Positions 1 through 8,503 of a stretch of 64,000 nt of DNA are shown here, one piece after another (positions within the stretch are counted from its first letter, which is position 1; each line of letters starts with the position of its first letter). The notes below the pieces were generated by a model that had not been told where the DNA came from, ran no database searches, and worked only from the letters and a program-made list of their open reading frames with translations. The position numbers and the translations under genes are program-made. The stretch comes from Ancylobacter pratisalsi. GTDB lineage: Bacteria; Pseudomonadota; Alphaproteobacteria; Rhizobiales; Xanthobacteraceae. The stretch is taken from the NCBI RefSeq assembly GCF_010669125.1, contig NZ_CP048630.1:62001-126000 (forward strand). The letters run 5' to 3'.

Positions 1-2238
1 TTCATCGCCGCCAATGGCGGAGACGTCGGCAAGCGGGAGATATCGCGCGCCTTCGGGCTCGACGGCAGCGACCGCATCGTGCTCAAGGCGATGCTGCGCG
101 AGCTGGCCGAGGAAGGGCTGATCGGGCGCAAGCGCAAGAAGCTCCACGTCGCCGGCGGCCTGCCCGCCGTCGTCATGTCCGAGGTCGTGGAACGCGACGA
201 GGACGGCGAACTCATCGCCCAGCCGATCGACTGGGACACCGAGGCGCATGGCGAGGCCCCGCACATCCTCATCAAGCTCGCCCGGCGTGGCCGTGTCGCC
301 GGCCCGGCGCCCGCCATCGGCGACCGCGTGCTGCTGAAGACCGACGAGATCCCGGAAGCGGATGGCCGGGTGCGTCACACCGGGCATGTGCTCAAGATCA
401 TCGAGAAGTCCCGCGCCCTCACGCTCGGCGTCTTCCGCCGCGACGCCCAGGGCGGTGGACGGCTGATCCCGGTCGACAAGCGCAACATGGGCCGCGAGCT
501 TGCCATTCCCCCGGACTTCGCCGGCGATGCCGAGGACGGCGACCTGGTCTCGGTCGAGATCATGCGTCATCACGCCTATGGCCTGCCGACCGCGAAGGTG
601 AAGGAGCGACTCGGCTCCGTCTCGACCGAGAAGGCGATCAGCCTCATCGCCATCCACGCCCACGGCATACCGAGCGTGTTCCGGCGTGATGCGCTGGCCG
701 AGGCCGAGGAAGCCCGGCCCGCGAGGATGGCCGGTCGCGAGGACTGGCGCGATCTGCCGCTGGTCACCATCGACCCGCCCGATGCCAAGGACCATGACGA
801 CGCGGTCCATGCCACGCCCGATCTCGACCCCGACAATGAGGGCGGCTTCATCCTCACCGTCGCCATCGCCGATGTCGCCGCCTATGTGCGCCCCGGTTCG
901 GCACTCGACCGCGAGGCGTTGTCGCGCGGCAATTCGGTGTACTTCCCCGACCGGGTGGTGCCGATGCTGCCGGAGCGGATCTCCAATGATCTGTGCTCGC
1001 TGCGCCCGCTGGAGGACCGCCCGGCCATGGCGGTGCGCATGGTGGTGGGCGCCAATGGCCGCAAGCGGCGCCACAGCTTCCATCGCGTGATGATGCGTTC
1101 GGCCGCCAAGCTCTCCTATGTGCAGGCGCAGGCCGCCATTGACGGCCGGCCGGACGAGACCACCCAGCCCCTGCTGACGGGCGTGCTGCGCCCGCTGTGG
1201 GACGCCTATGCGGCCGTGAAGCAGGCCCGCGACGCCCGCTCCCCGCTGGAACTCGACCTGCCCGAGCGCAAGATCCTGCTGAAGCCCGACGGCACGGTGG
1301 ACCGGGTCGTGGTTCCCGAACGCCTCGACGCGCACAAGCTGATCGAGGAATTCATGATCCTCGCCAACGTCGCCGCCGCCGAGACGCTGGAGGAAAAGCA
1401 CGTCCCCCTCGTCTACCGCGTCCACGACCAGCCATCGCTGGAGAAGATGTCAGGCCTGCGCGAATTCCTGCAGACGCTCGACATCAAGCTGCCCAAGACC
1501 GAAACCGTCCGCCCGGCGCAGTTCAACGAGATCCTGTCGCGGGTGGTGGGCAGCGAGCTGGCGCCGCTGGTCAACCAGGTCATCCTGCGCAGCCAGGCGC
1601 AGGCGGAGTATGCCTTCGAGAATTACGGACATTTCGGCCTGCATCTGCGCCGCTACGCGCATTTCACCTCGCCGATCCGCCGCTATGCCGACCTCATCGT
1701 GCACCGCGCGCTGATCCGTGCGCTCGGACTTGGCCGCGACGGGCTGCCGGAGACCATGACGCCCGAACAGCTCGCCGAGATCGCCGCGCGCATCTCGGCC
1801 AGCGAGCGCCGCGCCATGTCGGCGGAGCGCGAGACCGTCGACCGGCTGATCGCCCACCATATGGCCCAGCAGATGGGCGCCGAGTTCAAGGGCCGCATTG
1901 CCGGTGTCACCCGTGTCGGCCTGTTCGTCACGCTGGACGACACCGGTGCGGACGGATTCATTCCCGCCTCGACGCTCGGGCAGGACTATTATCGCTATGA
2001 TGAAGCCCGCCACGCCCTGATCGGCGACCAGAGCGGAGAGATGCACCGCCTCGGCGACCGCGTCGAAGTGAAGCTGATCGAAGCCGCCCCGGTGGCTGGC
2101 GCGTTGCGATTCGAGCTTATATCGGAAGGGACGCGGGTCGCGGGCGCCGGGAAAGGACCGCGCGGTGCCGGCAAGGCCCGCTTCCGCCGCCCCGAGGAAC
2201 GGCCCCGCCGCGCCGGTATGCGCGGCAAACGCAAATAG
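1..2238 (+). CDS. rnr: Ribonuclease R, 3' part (5' end outside window)
   Basis: RNase R is a processive 3'-5' exoribonuclease that degrades structured RNA and takes part in rRNA and tmRNA quality control. The frame is open from base 1 and encodes a winged-helix-like start before the first in-frame ATG at 79, so the true start lies upstream. Visible parts in order: winged-helix end, cold-shock/OB region, RNB catalytic domain with the metal-binding motif IDPPDAKDHDDAVH near 766-810, and a C-terminal S1 domain (about 1885-2130). A Lys/Arg-rich tail follows, typical of RNase R and not of RNase II. DUF983 and NUDIX genes follow on the same strand, a common arrangement in Rhizobiales, where topA usually precedes rnr. 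Confidence 0.96.
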   Translation, partial: FIAANGGDVGKREISRAFGLDGSDRIVLKAMLRELAEEGLIGRKRKKLHVAGGLPAVVMSEVVERDEDGELIAQPIDWDTEAHGEAPHILIKLARRGRVAGPAPAIGDRVLLKTDEIPEADGRVRHTGHVLKIIEKSRALTLGVFRRDAQGGGRLIPVDKRNMGRELAIPPDFAGDAEDGDLVSVEIMRHHAYGLPTAKVKERLGSVSTEKAISLIAIHAHGIPSVFRRDALAEAEEARPARMAGREDWRDLPLVTIDPPDAKDHDDAVHATPDLDPDNEGGFILTVAIADVAAYVRPGSALDREALSRGNSVYFPDRVVPMLPERISNDLCSLRPLEDRPAMAVRMVVGANGRKRRHSFHRVMMRSAAKLSYVQAQAAIDGRPDETTQPLLTGVLRPLWDAYAAVKQARDARSPLELDLPERKILLKPDGTVDRVVVPERLDAHKLIEEFMILANVAAAETLEEKHVPLVYRVHDQPSLEKMSGLREFLQTLDIKLPKTETVRPAQFNEILSRVVGSELAPLVNQVILRSQAQAEYAFENYGHFGLHLRRYAHFTSPIRRYADLIVHRALIRALGLGRDGLPETMTPEQLAEIAARISASERRAMSAERETVDRLIAHHMAQQMGAEFKGRIAGVTRVGLFVTLDDTGADGFIPASTLGQDYYRYDEARHALIGDQSGEMHRLGDRVEVKLIEAAPVAGALRFELISEGTRVAGAGKGPRGAGKARFRRPEERPRRAGMRGKRK

Positions 2239-2259
2239 CGCCCGGGAGGCGCGACGCAC

Positions 2260-2709
2260 ATGATGTCACAGCCGCACCGGCCCGTCGGCACCGCCTTCGC
2301 CAGAGGCTTCCGCATGCGCTGCCCCGCCTGCGGCCAAGGCAAGATGTTCGGCGCCTATCTCAAGGTGAACGAGCGCTGCCCGTCCTGCGGCGAGGAGCTC
2401 TGGCACCACCGCGCCGACGACGCCCCGCCCTACATGGTCATCACCATCGTCGGCCACATCGTTGTGCCGCTGCTGCTGGCGGTGGAAATGGCCTTCCGTC
2501 CGGCCATCTGGATCCACCTGTCGCTGTGGCTGCCGATGACGCTCATTCTCTCGCTGCTGCTGCTTCCGCCCGTGAAGGGTGCGCTCATCGCCTATCAATG
2601 GGCAGTGCGCATGCACGGCTTCGACCCCACCGATCCCGAGCGCGATCCGGTTCCGCCCAGCCGCCGGGCGGATGCGCCGATGGCCAAACCCGCCCGCGTC
2701 GCCTCCTGA
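2260..2709 (+). CDS. DUF983 family membrane protein with two CxxC pairs
   Basis: This 149-residue protein of unknown function matches the DUF983 family in layout. It has a short N-terminal part with two zinc-ribbon-like CxxC pairs (Cys21/24 and Cys40/43), then two hydrophobic segments (about residues 65-85 and 88-110), and a short charged cytoplasmic tail. It starts 21 bases after rnr with a GGGAGG ribosome site about ten bases ahead, so it is probably co-transcribed with rnr and the NUDIX gene. A second ATG lies one codon further in. The cysteine pairs suggest metal binding, which is inference. Confidence 0.85.
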   Translation: MMSQPHRPVGTAFARGFRMRCPACGQGKMFGAYLKVNERCPSCGEELWHHRADDAPPYMVITIVGHIVVPLLLAVEMAFRPAIWIHLSLWLPMTLILSLLLLPPVKGALIAYQWAVRMHGFDPTDPERDPVPPSRRADAPMAKPARVAS

Positions 2710-2734
2710 TTCCCCTCCTGCATCGAAGTCAGCC

Positions 2735-3475
2735 ATGAGCCGCACCGACGTTACCGCGCGTTTCAATGTCGAAGCGCGCGGCCCCCGCCATCCGACCGTG
2801 CGCCCCGCCGACGCTGCGGCGCTCATTCTCGTTGATCGCTCGGCCACGACGCCCCGCCTGCTGTTCGGCCGCCGCAACCCGCGCCTTCGCTTCATGCCCG
2901 GCAAGCTGGTCTTTCCCGGCGGACGGCTGGAGCCGAAGGACCGGCACATGCCGGTCTTCGGCATGCTGGACGACGAGAGCGAGCGGCGGCTCGGCGAGCG
3001 GGTTGCGCGCCCCGCTCTCAGCCGGCCGCGCGGGTTGGCGCTCGCCGCCATCCGCGAGACCTTCGAGGAAACGGGACTGGCCATCGGCACGCGCGATGCC
3101 GGCACGCCGGACACGATTCCCGACGGCTGGCAGGATTTCGGCGGCGCCGGACTGTTTCCCAATCTGGAGGCGCTCACCTTCGTCGCGCGGGCCATCACCC
3201 CGCCAGGTCTGATCCGCCGCTTCGATACGCGCTTCTTCATCGCCGACCTCGCCGATGTCGGCCATCGCGTCGAGGGCACCATCGGACCGGAGCAGGAGTT
3301 CGTCGAAGCCGCCTGGCTCACCACCGACGAGGCGAAGCGCGCGGAGATTCCCGACATCACCCGCGCCATTGTCGAGGAGGTCGAGATCCGCCTCTCCGGC
3401 GGCAACAAGCCATGGCTGCCGGTGCCGCTCTATTACGGACGCGGCAACCGGATGTACCGCGAACCCATCGCCTGA
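2735..3475 (+). CDS. NUDIX hydrolase
   Basis: The predicted 246-residue product belongs to the NUDIX superfamily, which cleaves nucleoside diphosphates linked to another group X. The core of the Nudix box is clear: PGKLVFPGG at residues 55-63 and RETFEETGL at 107-115, with the metal-binding REx2EE pattern. The stretch between these blocks is about 20 residues longer than in MutT, as in the NUDT19/RNA-pyrophosphohydrolase-like COG0494 proteins. The substrate cannot be read from sequence. I chose the ATG at 2735 because residues from the upstream open frame overlap the DUF983 gene and look random. It is 25 bases after the DUF983 stop and probably in the same operon. Confidence 0.88.
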   Translation: MSRTDVTARFNVEARGPRHPTVRPADAAALILVDRSATTPRLLFGRRNPRLRFMPGKLVFPGGRLEPKDRHMPVFGMLDDESERRLGERVARPALSRPRGLALAAIRETFEETGLAIGTRDAGTPDTIPDGWQDFGGAGLFPNLEALTFVARAITPPGLIRRFDTRFFIADLADVGHRVEGTIGPEQEFVEAAWLTTDEAKRAEIPDITRAIVEEVEIRLSGGNKPWLPVPLYYGRGNRMYREPIA

Positions 3476-3617
3476 GAGCGTTGTGGCGGGCGCGCCCTGC
3501 GCCCGCCGTCATAAATCCCCGTCATGATTGCATTGCCAAAAGTCATTCGACTTTCGCACCCCATGGGGTAGAGCCAACGGCCCGGGAGCATCGGCTCCCG
3601 TTACGCCAGGTGCCTGC

Positions 3618-4787
3618 ATGTCTGCCCCCGTCTCGTCCATCCCCACGCCGCCGGGCGTGAATGTTGCTTCCATCGCGGCGGCCATCGGCGCGATTTCGGT
3701 GGTGGGGCTGGGGCTGGCGCTTACCATTCCGCTGCTGGCGTTCGAGCTGAACGCGCGCGGAATCTCCAGCACCTGGATCGGCATAAACACCGCTGTCGGC
3801 GGCTTCGCCACCATCGTCGTCGCGCCCTTCACACCGGGGCTGGTCCGACGCCTCGGCGCGGGCCGTATGCTGATGGCGGCACTTCTCACCGCAGGCATCA
3901 GCCTGATCGCCTTCAAGCTCACGGCGTCCTTCGCGCTGTGGTTTCCGCTGCGCTTCATCTTCGGTGCCGCGCTGTGCGTGCTGTTCGTCGTCAGCGAGTT
4001 CTGGATCAACGCCGCCGCGCCCAGCGGCCGACGCGGCTTCGTCATCGGCATTTACGGCACTGTTCTATCGGTGGGGTTCGCGGGCGGGCCGGCTATTCTC
4101 AGCCTGGTCGGCACCAGCGGCCTCGCGCCCTATCTGTGCGGCGCGGCCTTCTTCGGCGTCGCCGCGATTCCGGTGATGATCGGCGCGTCCGGCGCGCCGG
4201 TGATCGAGAAGGACGGCGCGGGCGGCGTGTTCAGCCTGTTGCGCATCGCCCCTGCGGCGACGCTCGCCGCCTTCATCTTCGGAGCGGTCGAAACCGGGCT
4301 GCTGAACTTCCTGCCGCTCTACGGCCTGCGGCGCGGGCTCGGCGAGAGCGACGCGGCGATCCTGCTTACCGTGGCGGAACTCGGCAATGTGGGGCTCCAG
4401 CTGCCGCTCGGCCTCATCAGCGACCGGGTCGACCGGCGCAAGCTTCTGCTCGGCTGCGGCGCGCTGGCGTTGATCGGTTCGCTGCTGCTGCCCTATCTGG
4501 CCATGGATGGCTGGGCGATGTGGATCACGGTGTTCCTCACCACGGGCATCTGCGCCGGCCTCTACACCGTCGGCCTCGCCCTGCTCGGCGCGCGCTTCGA
4601 TGGCGCGGCGCTGGCCACGGCGAACGCCGCCTTCGTGATGCTCTATTCCATCGGCCTCATTGTCGGCCCGACCACGGTGGGCGGGGGCATGCAGGTGATC
4701 GACCCCAACGGCTTCGCCTTCGCCCTGGCGCTGTTTCTGGCCATCTATGTTCTGGTGGTCGCGGGGCAGATATGGCGCGATCGCTGA
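3618..4787 (+). CDS. MFS transporter
   Basis: This is a 389-residue polytopic membrane protein with about twelve hydrophobic helices and the major facilitator pattern. A loop 2-3 motif-like stretch (RRLGAGR near residue 78) and a second copy in the C-terminal half (SDRVDRRKLLL) are visible. The closest family resemblance is to YcaD-like sugar/drug exporters (COG0477). The substrate is unknown. The open frame extends upstream to 3528, but the residues before the ATG at 3618 look non-coding, so I use that start; its ribosome site is weak. It follows the NUDIX gene after about 140 bases and precedes the rpmG promoter, so it is probably its own unit. Confidence 0.85.
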   Translation: MSAPVSSIPTPPGVNVASIAAAIGAISVVGLGLALTIPLLAFELNARGISSTWIGINTAVGGFATIVVAPFTPGLVRRLGAGRMLMAALLTAGISLIAFKLTASFALWFPLRFIFGAALCVLFVVSEFWINAAAPSGRRGFVIGIYGTVLSVGFAGGPAILSLVGTSGLAPYLCGAAFFGVAAIPVMIGASGAPVIEKDGAGGVFSLLRIAPAATLAAFIFGAVETGLLNFLPLYGLRRGLGESDAAILLTVAELGNVGLQLPLGLISDRVDRRKLLLGCGALALIGSLLLPYLAMDGWAMWITVFLTTGICAGLYTVGLALLGARFDGAALATANAAFVMLYSIGLIVGPTTVGGGMQVIDPNGFAFALALFLAIYVLVVAGQIWRDR

Positions 4788-4797
4788 CGCGCCTTCC

Positions 4798-4826
4798 TTG
4801 ACAATCGCGCTCCGATCACGGATACG
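4798..4826 (+). promoter_or_regulatory. Probable sigma70-type promoter of rpmG
   Basis: A consensus -35 box TTGACA (4798-4803, preceded by C as is usual in alphaproteobacteria) is followed after 17 bases by a weaker -10, GATACG. It begins ten bases after the MFS stop and points at rpmG, leaving a leader of about 85 bases. The -10 matches consensus poorly, so the exact start site is uncertain. Confidence 0.55.
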
Positions 4827-4871
4827 GTCGCGCAACGAGCGGCAGTTCTGCCGCACGAACCCGTTTTGTTT

Positions 4872-4890
4872 AACGTGGCTGTCCCACGTT
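4872..4890. repeat. Inverted repeat in the rpmG leader
   Basis: AACGTGG and CCACGTT form a perfect 7-base inverted repeat with a 5-base loop. It ends 28 bases ahead of the rpmG start codon. In RNA it would make a small hairpin within the leader; a protein-binding palindrome is the alternative. No function is shown by the sequence alone. Confidence 0.5.
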
Positions 4891-4918
4891 TGACTGCCAC
4901 GCTCCTGGAGATCCGGTC

Positions 4919-5086
4919 ATGGCCAAAGCAACGACCATCAAGATCAAGCTCGTGTCGAGCGCCGACACCGGCTTCTTCTACGTCACCAAGAAGAACTCGC
5001 GCACCATGACCGACAAGCTGGTCGTGAAGAAGTACGACCCGGTCGCGCGCAAGCATGTCGAGTTCCGCGAAGGCAAGATCAAGTGA
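4919..5086 (+). CDS. rpmG: 50S ribosomal protein L33 (bL33)
   Basis: The 55-residue product, beginning [14 protein letters not shown], is a full-length bL33 of the large ribosomal subunit, near the E site. It has no cysteine, so it is the zinc-free (C-minus) form. The ATG at 4919 has a TGGAG ribosome site eight bases upstream. A sigma70-like promoter at 4798 and a strong terminator at 5117-5142 make it a stand-alone gene. In many Rhizobiales rpmG sits beside pleD-divK; here only divK remains, on the opposite strand. Confidence 0.96.
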   Translation: MAKATTIKIKLVSSADTGFFYVTKKNSRTMTDKLVVKKYDPVARKHVEFREGKIK

Positions 5087-5116
5087 TCTGAGCCCTTCCG
5101 GCTCCGCCAAGCATGC

Positions 5117-5142
5117 AAAAGGCGCCGCGAGGCGCCTTTTTT
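5117..5142 (+). terminator. Rho-independent terminator of rpmG
   Basis: The stem GGCGCC (5121-5126) and its repeat (5131-5136) close a GCGA tetraloop and are followed by six T. Four A precede the stem, so it could also stop transcripts from the other strand, including divK read-through. It lies 30 bases after the rpmG stop. Confidence 0.92.
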
Positions 5143-5158
5143 GTTGCTTTCGGATCTG

Positions 5159-5192
5159 GGCACGGCGCGGGACAAGGCACGGCGCGGGAGAA
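5159..5192. repeat. 17-base tandem duplication in the rpmG-divK gap
   Basis: Two adjacent 17-base units, GGCACGGCGCGGGACAA and GGCACGGCGCGGGAGAA, differ at one base. They lie in the 235-base non-coding gap between the rpmG terminator and the divK stop. This is a simple local duplication, with no sign of a mobile element. An imperfect GC-rich inverted repeat follows at about 5196-5247. Confidence 0.8.
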
Positions 5193-5377
5193 GTATCGGC
5201 GGGCGGCAGCACGGAGAGGCCATCCACGCCGCCACCCGCCGACTGAACCCCACGGACCCAGGAGATGCGGCGGACCCGAGCACTCCGTAGGGCAGTTCAA
5301 TACCGCCTCAGGCTAGCGCAGGTGGCGCGGAAAGCAACTGTCGGAACGCAGCCGAATCGGTCCACCCACCGGCCGGT

Positions 5378-5746
5378 TCAGTCGGGAAGGAACTGGCGCA
5401 CCGTCTCCAGGAATCGCGCTACCGAAATCGGCTTGGAAAGATAGGCCTCGCAGCCCCCCTCCCGGATTCGTTCCTCGTCGCCTTTCATGGCGAAGGCGGT
5501 GACGGCGATAACCGGAATCGCCTTGAGTTCCGGGTCGGCCTTGAGCCAGCGCGTCACGTCGAGCCCGGAGACTTCGGGAAGCTGAATGTCCATCAGAATC
5601 AGGTCGGGACGGTTCTGACGGGCAAGATCCATCACCTCGCGGCCATTGCGCGTGCCGATGGTGACATAGCCGTGAGCTTCGAGCAGATCGTTGAAGAGCT
5701 TCATGTTGAGCTCATTGTCTTCAACGATCAGTACGGTCTTGGGCAT
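5378..5746 (-). CDS. divK: Single-domain response regulator DivK
   Basis: This 122-residue protein is a lone CheY-like receiver domain. The acidic pocket (Glu9, Asp10), phospho-acceptor Asp53, Thr83 and Lys105 are all present. The blocks [31 protein letters not shown] and LSKPISV closely match Caulobacter DivK as I remember it. DivK relays DivJ/PleC phosphorylation to control the DivL-CckA-CtrA cell-cycle pathway and polar development. In many alphaproteobacteria pleD follows divK in one operon, but here only the rpmG terminator region lies downstream. The gene is divergent from the DUF3572 gene, with a 109-base shared upstream region. Confidence 0.95.
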   Translation of the reverse strand: MPKTVLIVEDNELNMKLFNDLLEAHGYVTIGTRNGREVMDLARQNRPDLILMDIQLPEVSGLDVTRWLKADPELKAIPVIAVTAFAMKGDEERIREGGCEAYLSKPISVARFLETVRQFLPD

Positions 5747-5855
5747 GGGTCTGTGAATCCCCGGAAAAGCACCGATGGTCCACGCGGGCCGGAATCCAGC
5801 AGCGTCGGCCCATCATTGACGCTAATCTAACCGCCCATTCCTTACGGAACCGCAA

Positions 5856-6158
5856 ATGCAACGCCGCAGTTCAAAACCTCTCGCAACGATTCAGGCCGCC
5901 CGCGAGGTCAGCCTGGGCGCGCTGTCCTATCTCGCCGGCGATCCGGAGCGGATCGGCCCCTTCCTCGCCGAGAGCGGGCTGTCGCCGGCCGACCTGCGCG
6001 GTGTGGCCGCCTCCCCCGCCTTCCACGTCGCGCTGCTGGACTTTCTCATCTCCCGGCAGGATCTGCTGCTCGAATATGCCGAGCAGGCCCGGATCGATCC
6101 GGGGCACGTGGTGGCGGCGCGCGAGATTCTGTTTCACGATGACAGGAACGAGGAGTGA
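5856..6158 (+). CDS. DUF3572 family protein
   Basis: The product is 100 residues, soluble and rich in Ala, Leu and Glu, and is probably all helical. It fits the DUF3572 family, which is found next to divK in many Rhizobiales; its function is unknown. It is transcribed away from divK and is followed after 49 bases by dinB. The ATG at 5856 has no strong ribosome site. A role linked to DivK is suggested only by the neighbourhood. Confidence 0.82.
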   Translation: MQRRSSKPLATIQAAREVSLGALSYLAGDPERIGPFLAESGLSPADLRGVAASPAFHVALLDFLISRQDLLLEYAEQARIDPGHVVAAREILFHDDRNEE

Positions 6159-6207
6159 CCTGCGTGGGGCATGACGTCGGCACCAGAATTACCCCTGGAG
6201 CATAGAC

Positions 6208-7575
6208 ATGGCGCGGGAGCCTGCCTTCTGCCGGGATTGCCTGCGTGAGGCGGGCGCCGAGGCGCGCTGCCTGGCCTGCGGCAGCCCGCGCCTCACGCGC
6301 CACATCGAACTCACTGGCCTCCACATCGCCCACATCGACTGCGACGCGTTTTACGCCTCGGTGGAGAAGCGCGACGACCCTTCCCTGCGCGACGTGCCGG
6401 TCATTGTGGGCGGCGGCAAGCGCGGTGTCGTCTCAACCGCATGCTATCTCGCCCGCGTGAAGGGCGTGCGCTCGGCAATGCCGATGTTCAAGGCGCTCGC
6501 CCTATGCCCGGAGGCGGTGGTGGTGAAGCCGAACATGGCGAAATACGTCGCCGTCGGGCGGCAGATTCGCGAGCGTATGCTTGAACTTACGCCACTGGTC
6601 GAACCGCTTTCCATTGATGAGGCATTTCTCGACCTCGCCGGCACCGAAAAGCTGCATGGCGAGAGTCCGGCACGGTCCCTCGCCCGCCTCGCCCGCTCCG
6701 TCGAGGCCGACATCGGCGTGACGCTCTCGGTCGGTCTGGCGCCGAACAAGTTTCTCGCCAAAATGGCCTCAGAGCTTGATAAACCTCGCGGATTCGCCGT
6801 CATAGGCTCAGCCGAAGCCCGCGCTTTCCTCGCCCCTCTCAGCGTCGGCGCCATCTGGGGCGTCGGCAAGGCGACACAGGAGCGGCTTGCCCGCGAAGGC
6901 TATCGCCTGATCGCCGACCTCCAGGCCGCCGACGAGGTGACGCTGGCCCGCCGCTTCGGCAATGAGGGCCTGCGCCTCCACCGCCTCGCCAATGGCATCG
7001 ATACCCGGCGGGTGAATCCGGAACGCGAGACCAAGAGCGTTTCCACCGAGACCACATTCGACAGCGATATCAGCGACTTCCGCGCGCTGGAACAGGAACT
7101 CTATCGGCTCACGCGCAAGCTTTCCGACCGGCTCAAGGCGGGCGGGCATGCCGGGCGCACGGTGACGCTCAAGCTGAAGACCGCCGATTTCCGCCTGATC
7201 ACCCGTGCCCACTCGCTCGAAGATCCCACCCAGCTCGCCCACCGCATCTTCGAGCACGCCCGCACCATCCTGCTGCGCGAGGCAGACGGGCGACGCTTCC
7301 GGCTGATCGGCGTGGGCGTTTCCGAGCTCGCCGACCCCGCCCTGGCCGACCCGGCGGATCTGGTGGATGCGCAGGGCACACGAAATGGCGTCGCCGAGCG
7401 TGCGCTCGATACTCTGCGCGCCCGGTTCGGAAAGGAGATCATCGACCGCGGGATCGTGCTCGACGCTCCGCGCCGCACCAGCGCGCCCCAACCCCATCGC
7501 AACGCACCGGCCCCAGCCGGTACAGAGCCCGTCAGTTCGGGCACGCCTCGGTCGGAAGGGGCTCATAGGAAATGA
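6208..7575 (+). CDS. dinB: DNA polymerase IV (Y family) with N-terminal zinc-ribbon motif
   Basis: Pol IV is an error-prone translesion polymerase. The catalytic acidic residues are visible: Asp44 in HIDCDAFYASVE and Asp137-Glu138 in SIDEAFLD. The steric-gate position is Tyr49. The finger/thumb and little-finger regions follow to about residue 420, then a Pro/Ala-rich tail. About 36 residues precede the usual Pol IV start and contain C8-x2-C11-x9-C21-x2-C24, a likely zinc ribbon absent from E. coli DinB. The ATG at 6208 has CTGGAG upstream, and the cysteine motif supports this longer start. The 3' end overlaps eipB on the other strand by 44 bases. No LexA site was evident by eye. Confidence 0.93.
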   Translation: MAREPAFCRDCLREAGAEARCLACGSPRLTRHIELTGLHIAHIDCDAFYASVEKRDDPSLRDVPVIVGGGKRGVVSTACYLARVKGVRSAMPMFKALALCPEAVVVKPNMAKYVAVGRQIRERMLELTPLVEPLSIDEAFLDLAGTEKLHGESPARSLARLARSVEADIGVTLSVGLAPNKFLAKMASELDKPRGFAVIGSAEARAFLAPLSVGAIWGVGKATQERLAREGYRLIADLQAADEVTLARRFGNEGLRLHRLANGIDTRRVNPERETKSVSTETTFDSDISDFRALEQELYRLTRKLSDRLKAGGHAGRTVTLKLKTADFRLITRAHSLEDPTQLAHRIFEHARTILLREADGRRFRLIGVGVSELADPALADPADLVDAQGTRNGVAERALDTLRARFGKEIIDRGIVLDAPRRTSAPQPHRNAPAPAGTEPVSSGTPRSEGAHRK

Positions 7576-8350
7576 GTGTCCCGCGCAAGGCGAAGTCACC
7601 ATAATCAAGCTTCAGGGCCCGGCTGACGCCGTTGTCGAACAGGTCAAAGCTGATGACGTAGCTGGGCGTCTGATCCTTGCCGCCGCGCTCGTAATAGCTG
7701 ATCGTGACCGGATAGCGCGTGCGGCCTGCCAGCTCGCCGGACTTCGCGGCCTGCTCCAGCCCCTGCTCATCCGTGATACCTTTCCCGATCACCGACAGCG
7801 TGTCGTAGACCTTTCGCGCGTCAGGCGAGCCGTCATAGACCGGCGCCTGAAGAATCGGCTCTCCGCTCGTCGCCGCGGCAAGAACCCGCAACACATGCTG
7901 CGTCGGCAGCAGAACACTTCCGGAAATCTTGACGGTGGTCTCTTCCGGCTTGGTCGCCTTGACGACCAGCGTGCCGTCCCGGCGCTCGGCAACGCCGTCC
8001 GCCTGTTCCGGGGCGTCGCCATTGACCTTGTTGGTTACCCGAAAGCGATAGGCTTTGCCGGTGCCGTCTTCCCACGTCGCGGTCGAGATCGAGCTGCTGA
8101 GCAAGCCGCCCTGGGTATCGAGATCCGTATTCTGGCGCAGCAGGACCGAGTATCCTGCGCATTGATTTCCGCGCAGCTCATAGACGATCTGTCCACTGGC
8201 CGCGTTCACCCGCTTGGCGACCTTGCTGCCGTCCAGCGAAAGGGCATAGGTGGCGCGGTGCGGCGCGAGTTGGACCGCTGCCGCCGGCAGGGTCGCGGCC
8301 AAAAGGAGTACCGAGGCGAGACAGGCTCGGAAAGGCACGGACACGGGCAT
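7532..8350 (-). CDS. eipB: EipB-like cell-envelope integrity protein (DUF1849)
   Basis: The 272-residue product has an N-terminal signal peptide (about residues 1-25, ending LPAAA) and then a soluble domain of the DUF1849 type. Known Brucella EipB is a periplasmic beta-spiral protein needed for envelope integrity, and it carries a conserved disulfide bond. Here Cys64 and the near-terminal Cys270 are placed as expected for that bond. An AGAGGAG ribosome site precedes the ATG. The 3' end overlaps dinB tail to tail by 44 bases, so both C-termini are encoded by the same DNA. Confidence 0.85.
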   Translation of the reverse strand: MPVSVPFRACLASVLLLAATLPAAAVQLAPHRATYALSLDGSKVAKRVNAASGQIVYELRGNQCAGYSVLLRQNTDLDTQGGLLSSSISTATWEDGTGKAYRFRVTNKVNGDAPEQADGVAERRDGTLVVKATKPEETTVKISGSVLLPTQHVLRVLAAATSGEPILQAPVYDGSPDARKVYDTLSVIGKGITDEQGLEQAAKSGELAGRTRYPVTISYYERGGKDQTPSYVISFDLFDNGVSRALKLDYGDFALRGTLISYEPLPTEACPN

Positions 8351-8503
8351 AAAGGCAAACTCCTCTGGCGTGGCCGCAACCGACTTGCGTGCGGACCGCC
8401 GATCAGCGAAACATCGCTACCCAAACGGGGCAAGGTCGAATTTTCAAAAAGGCTAAAGTCCCTTAGCCCGCTACCGAACAATCAGTTCAATACGGAGAAT
8501 CAA

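Noticed and set aside
5143..5377. Possible remnant of pleD in the rpmG-divK gap
   Set aside because: No stretch of receiver or GGDEF-like coding sequence is visible in any frame; only local repeats are present.
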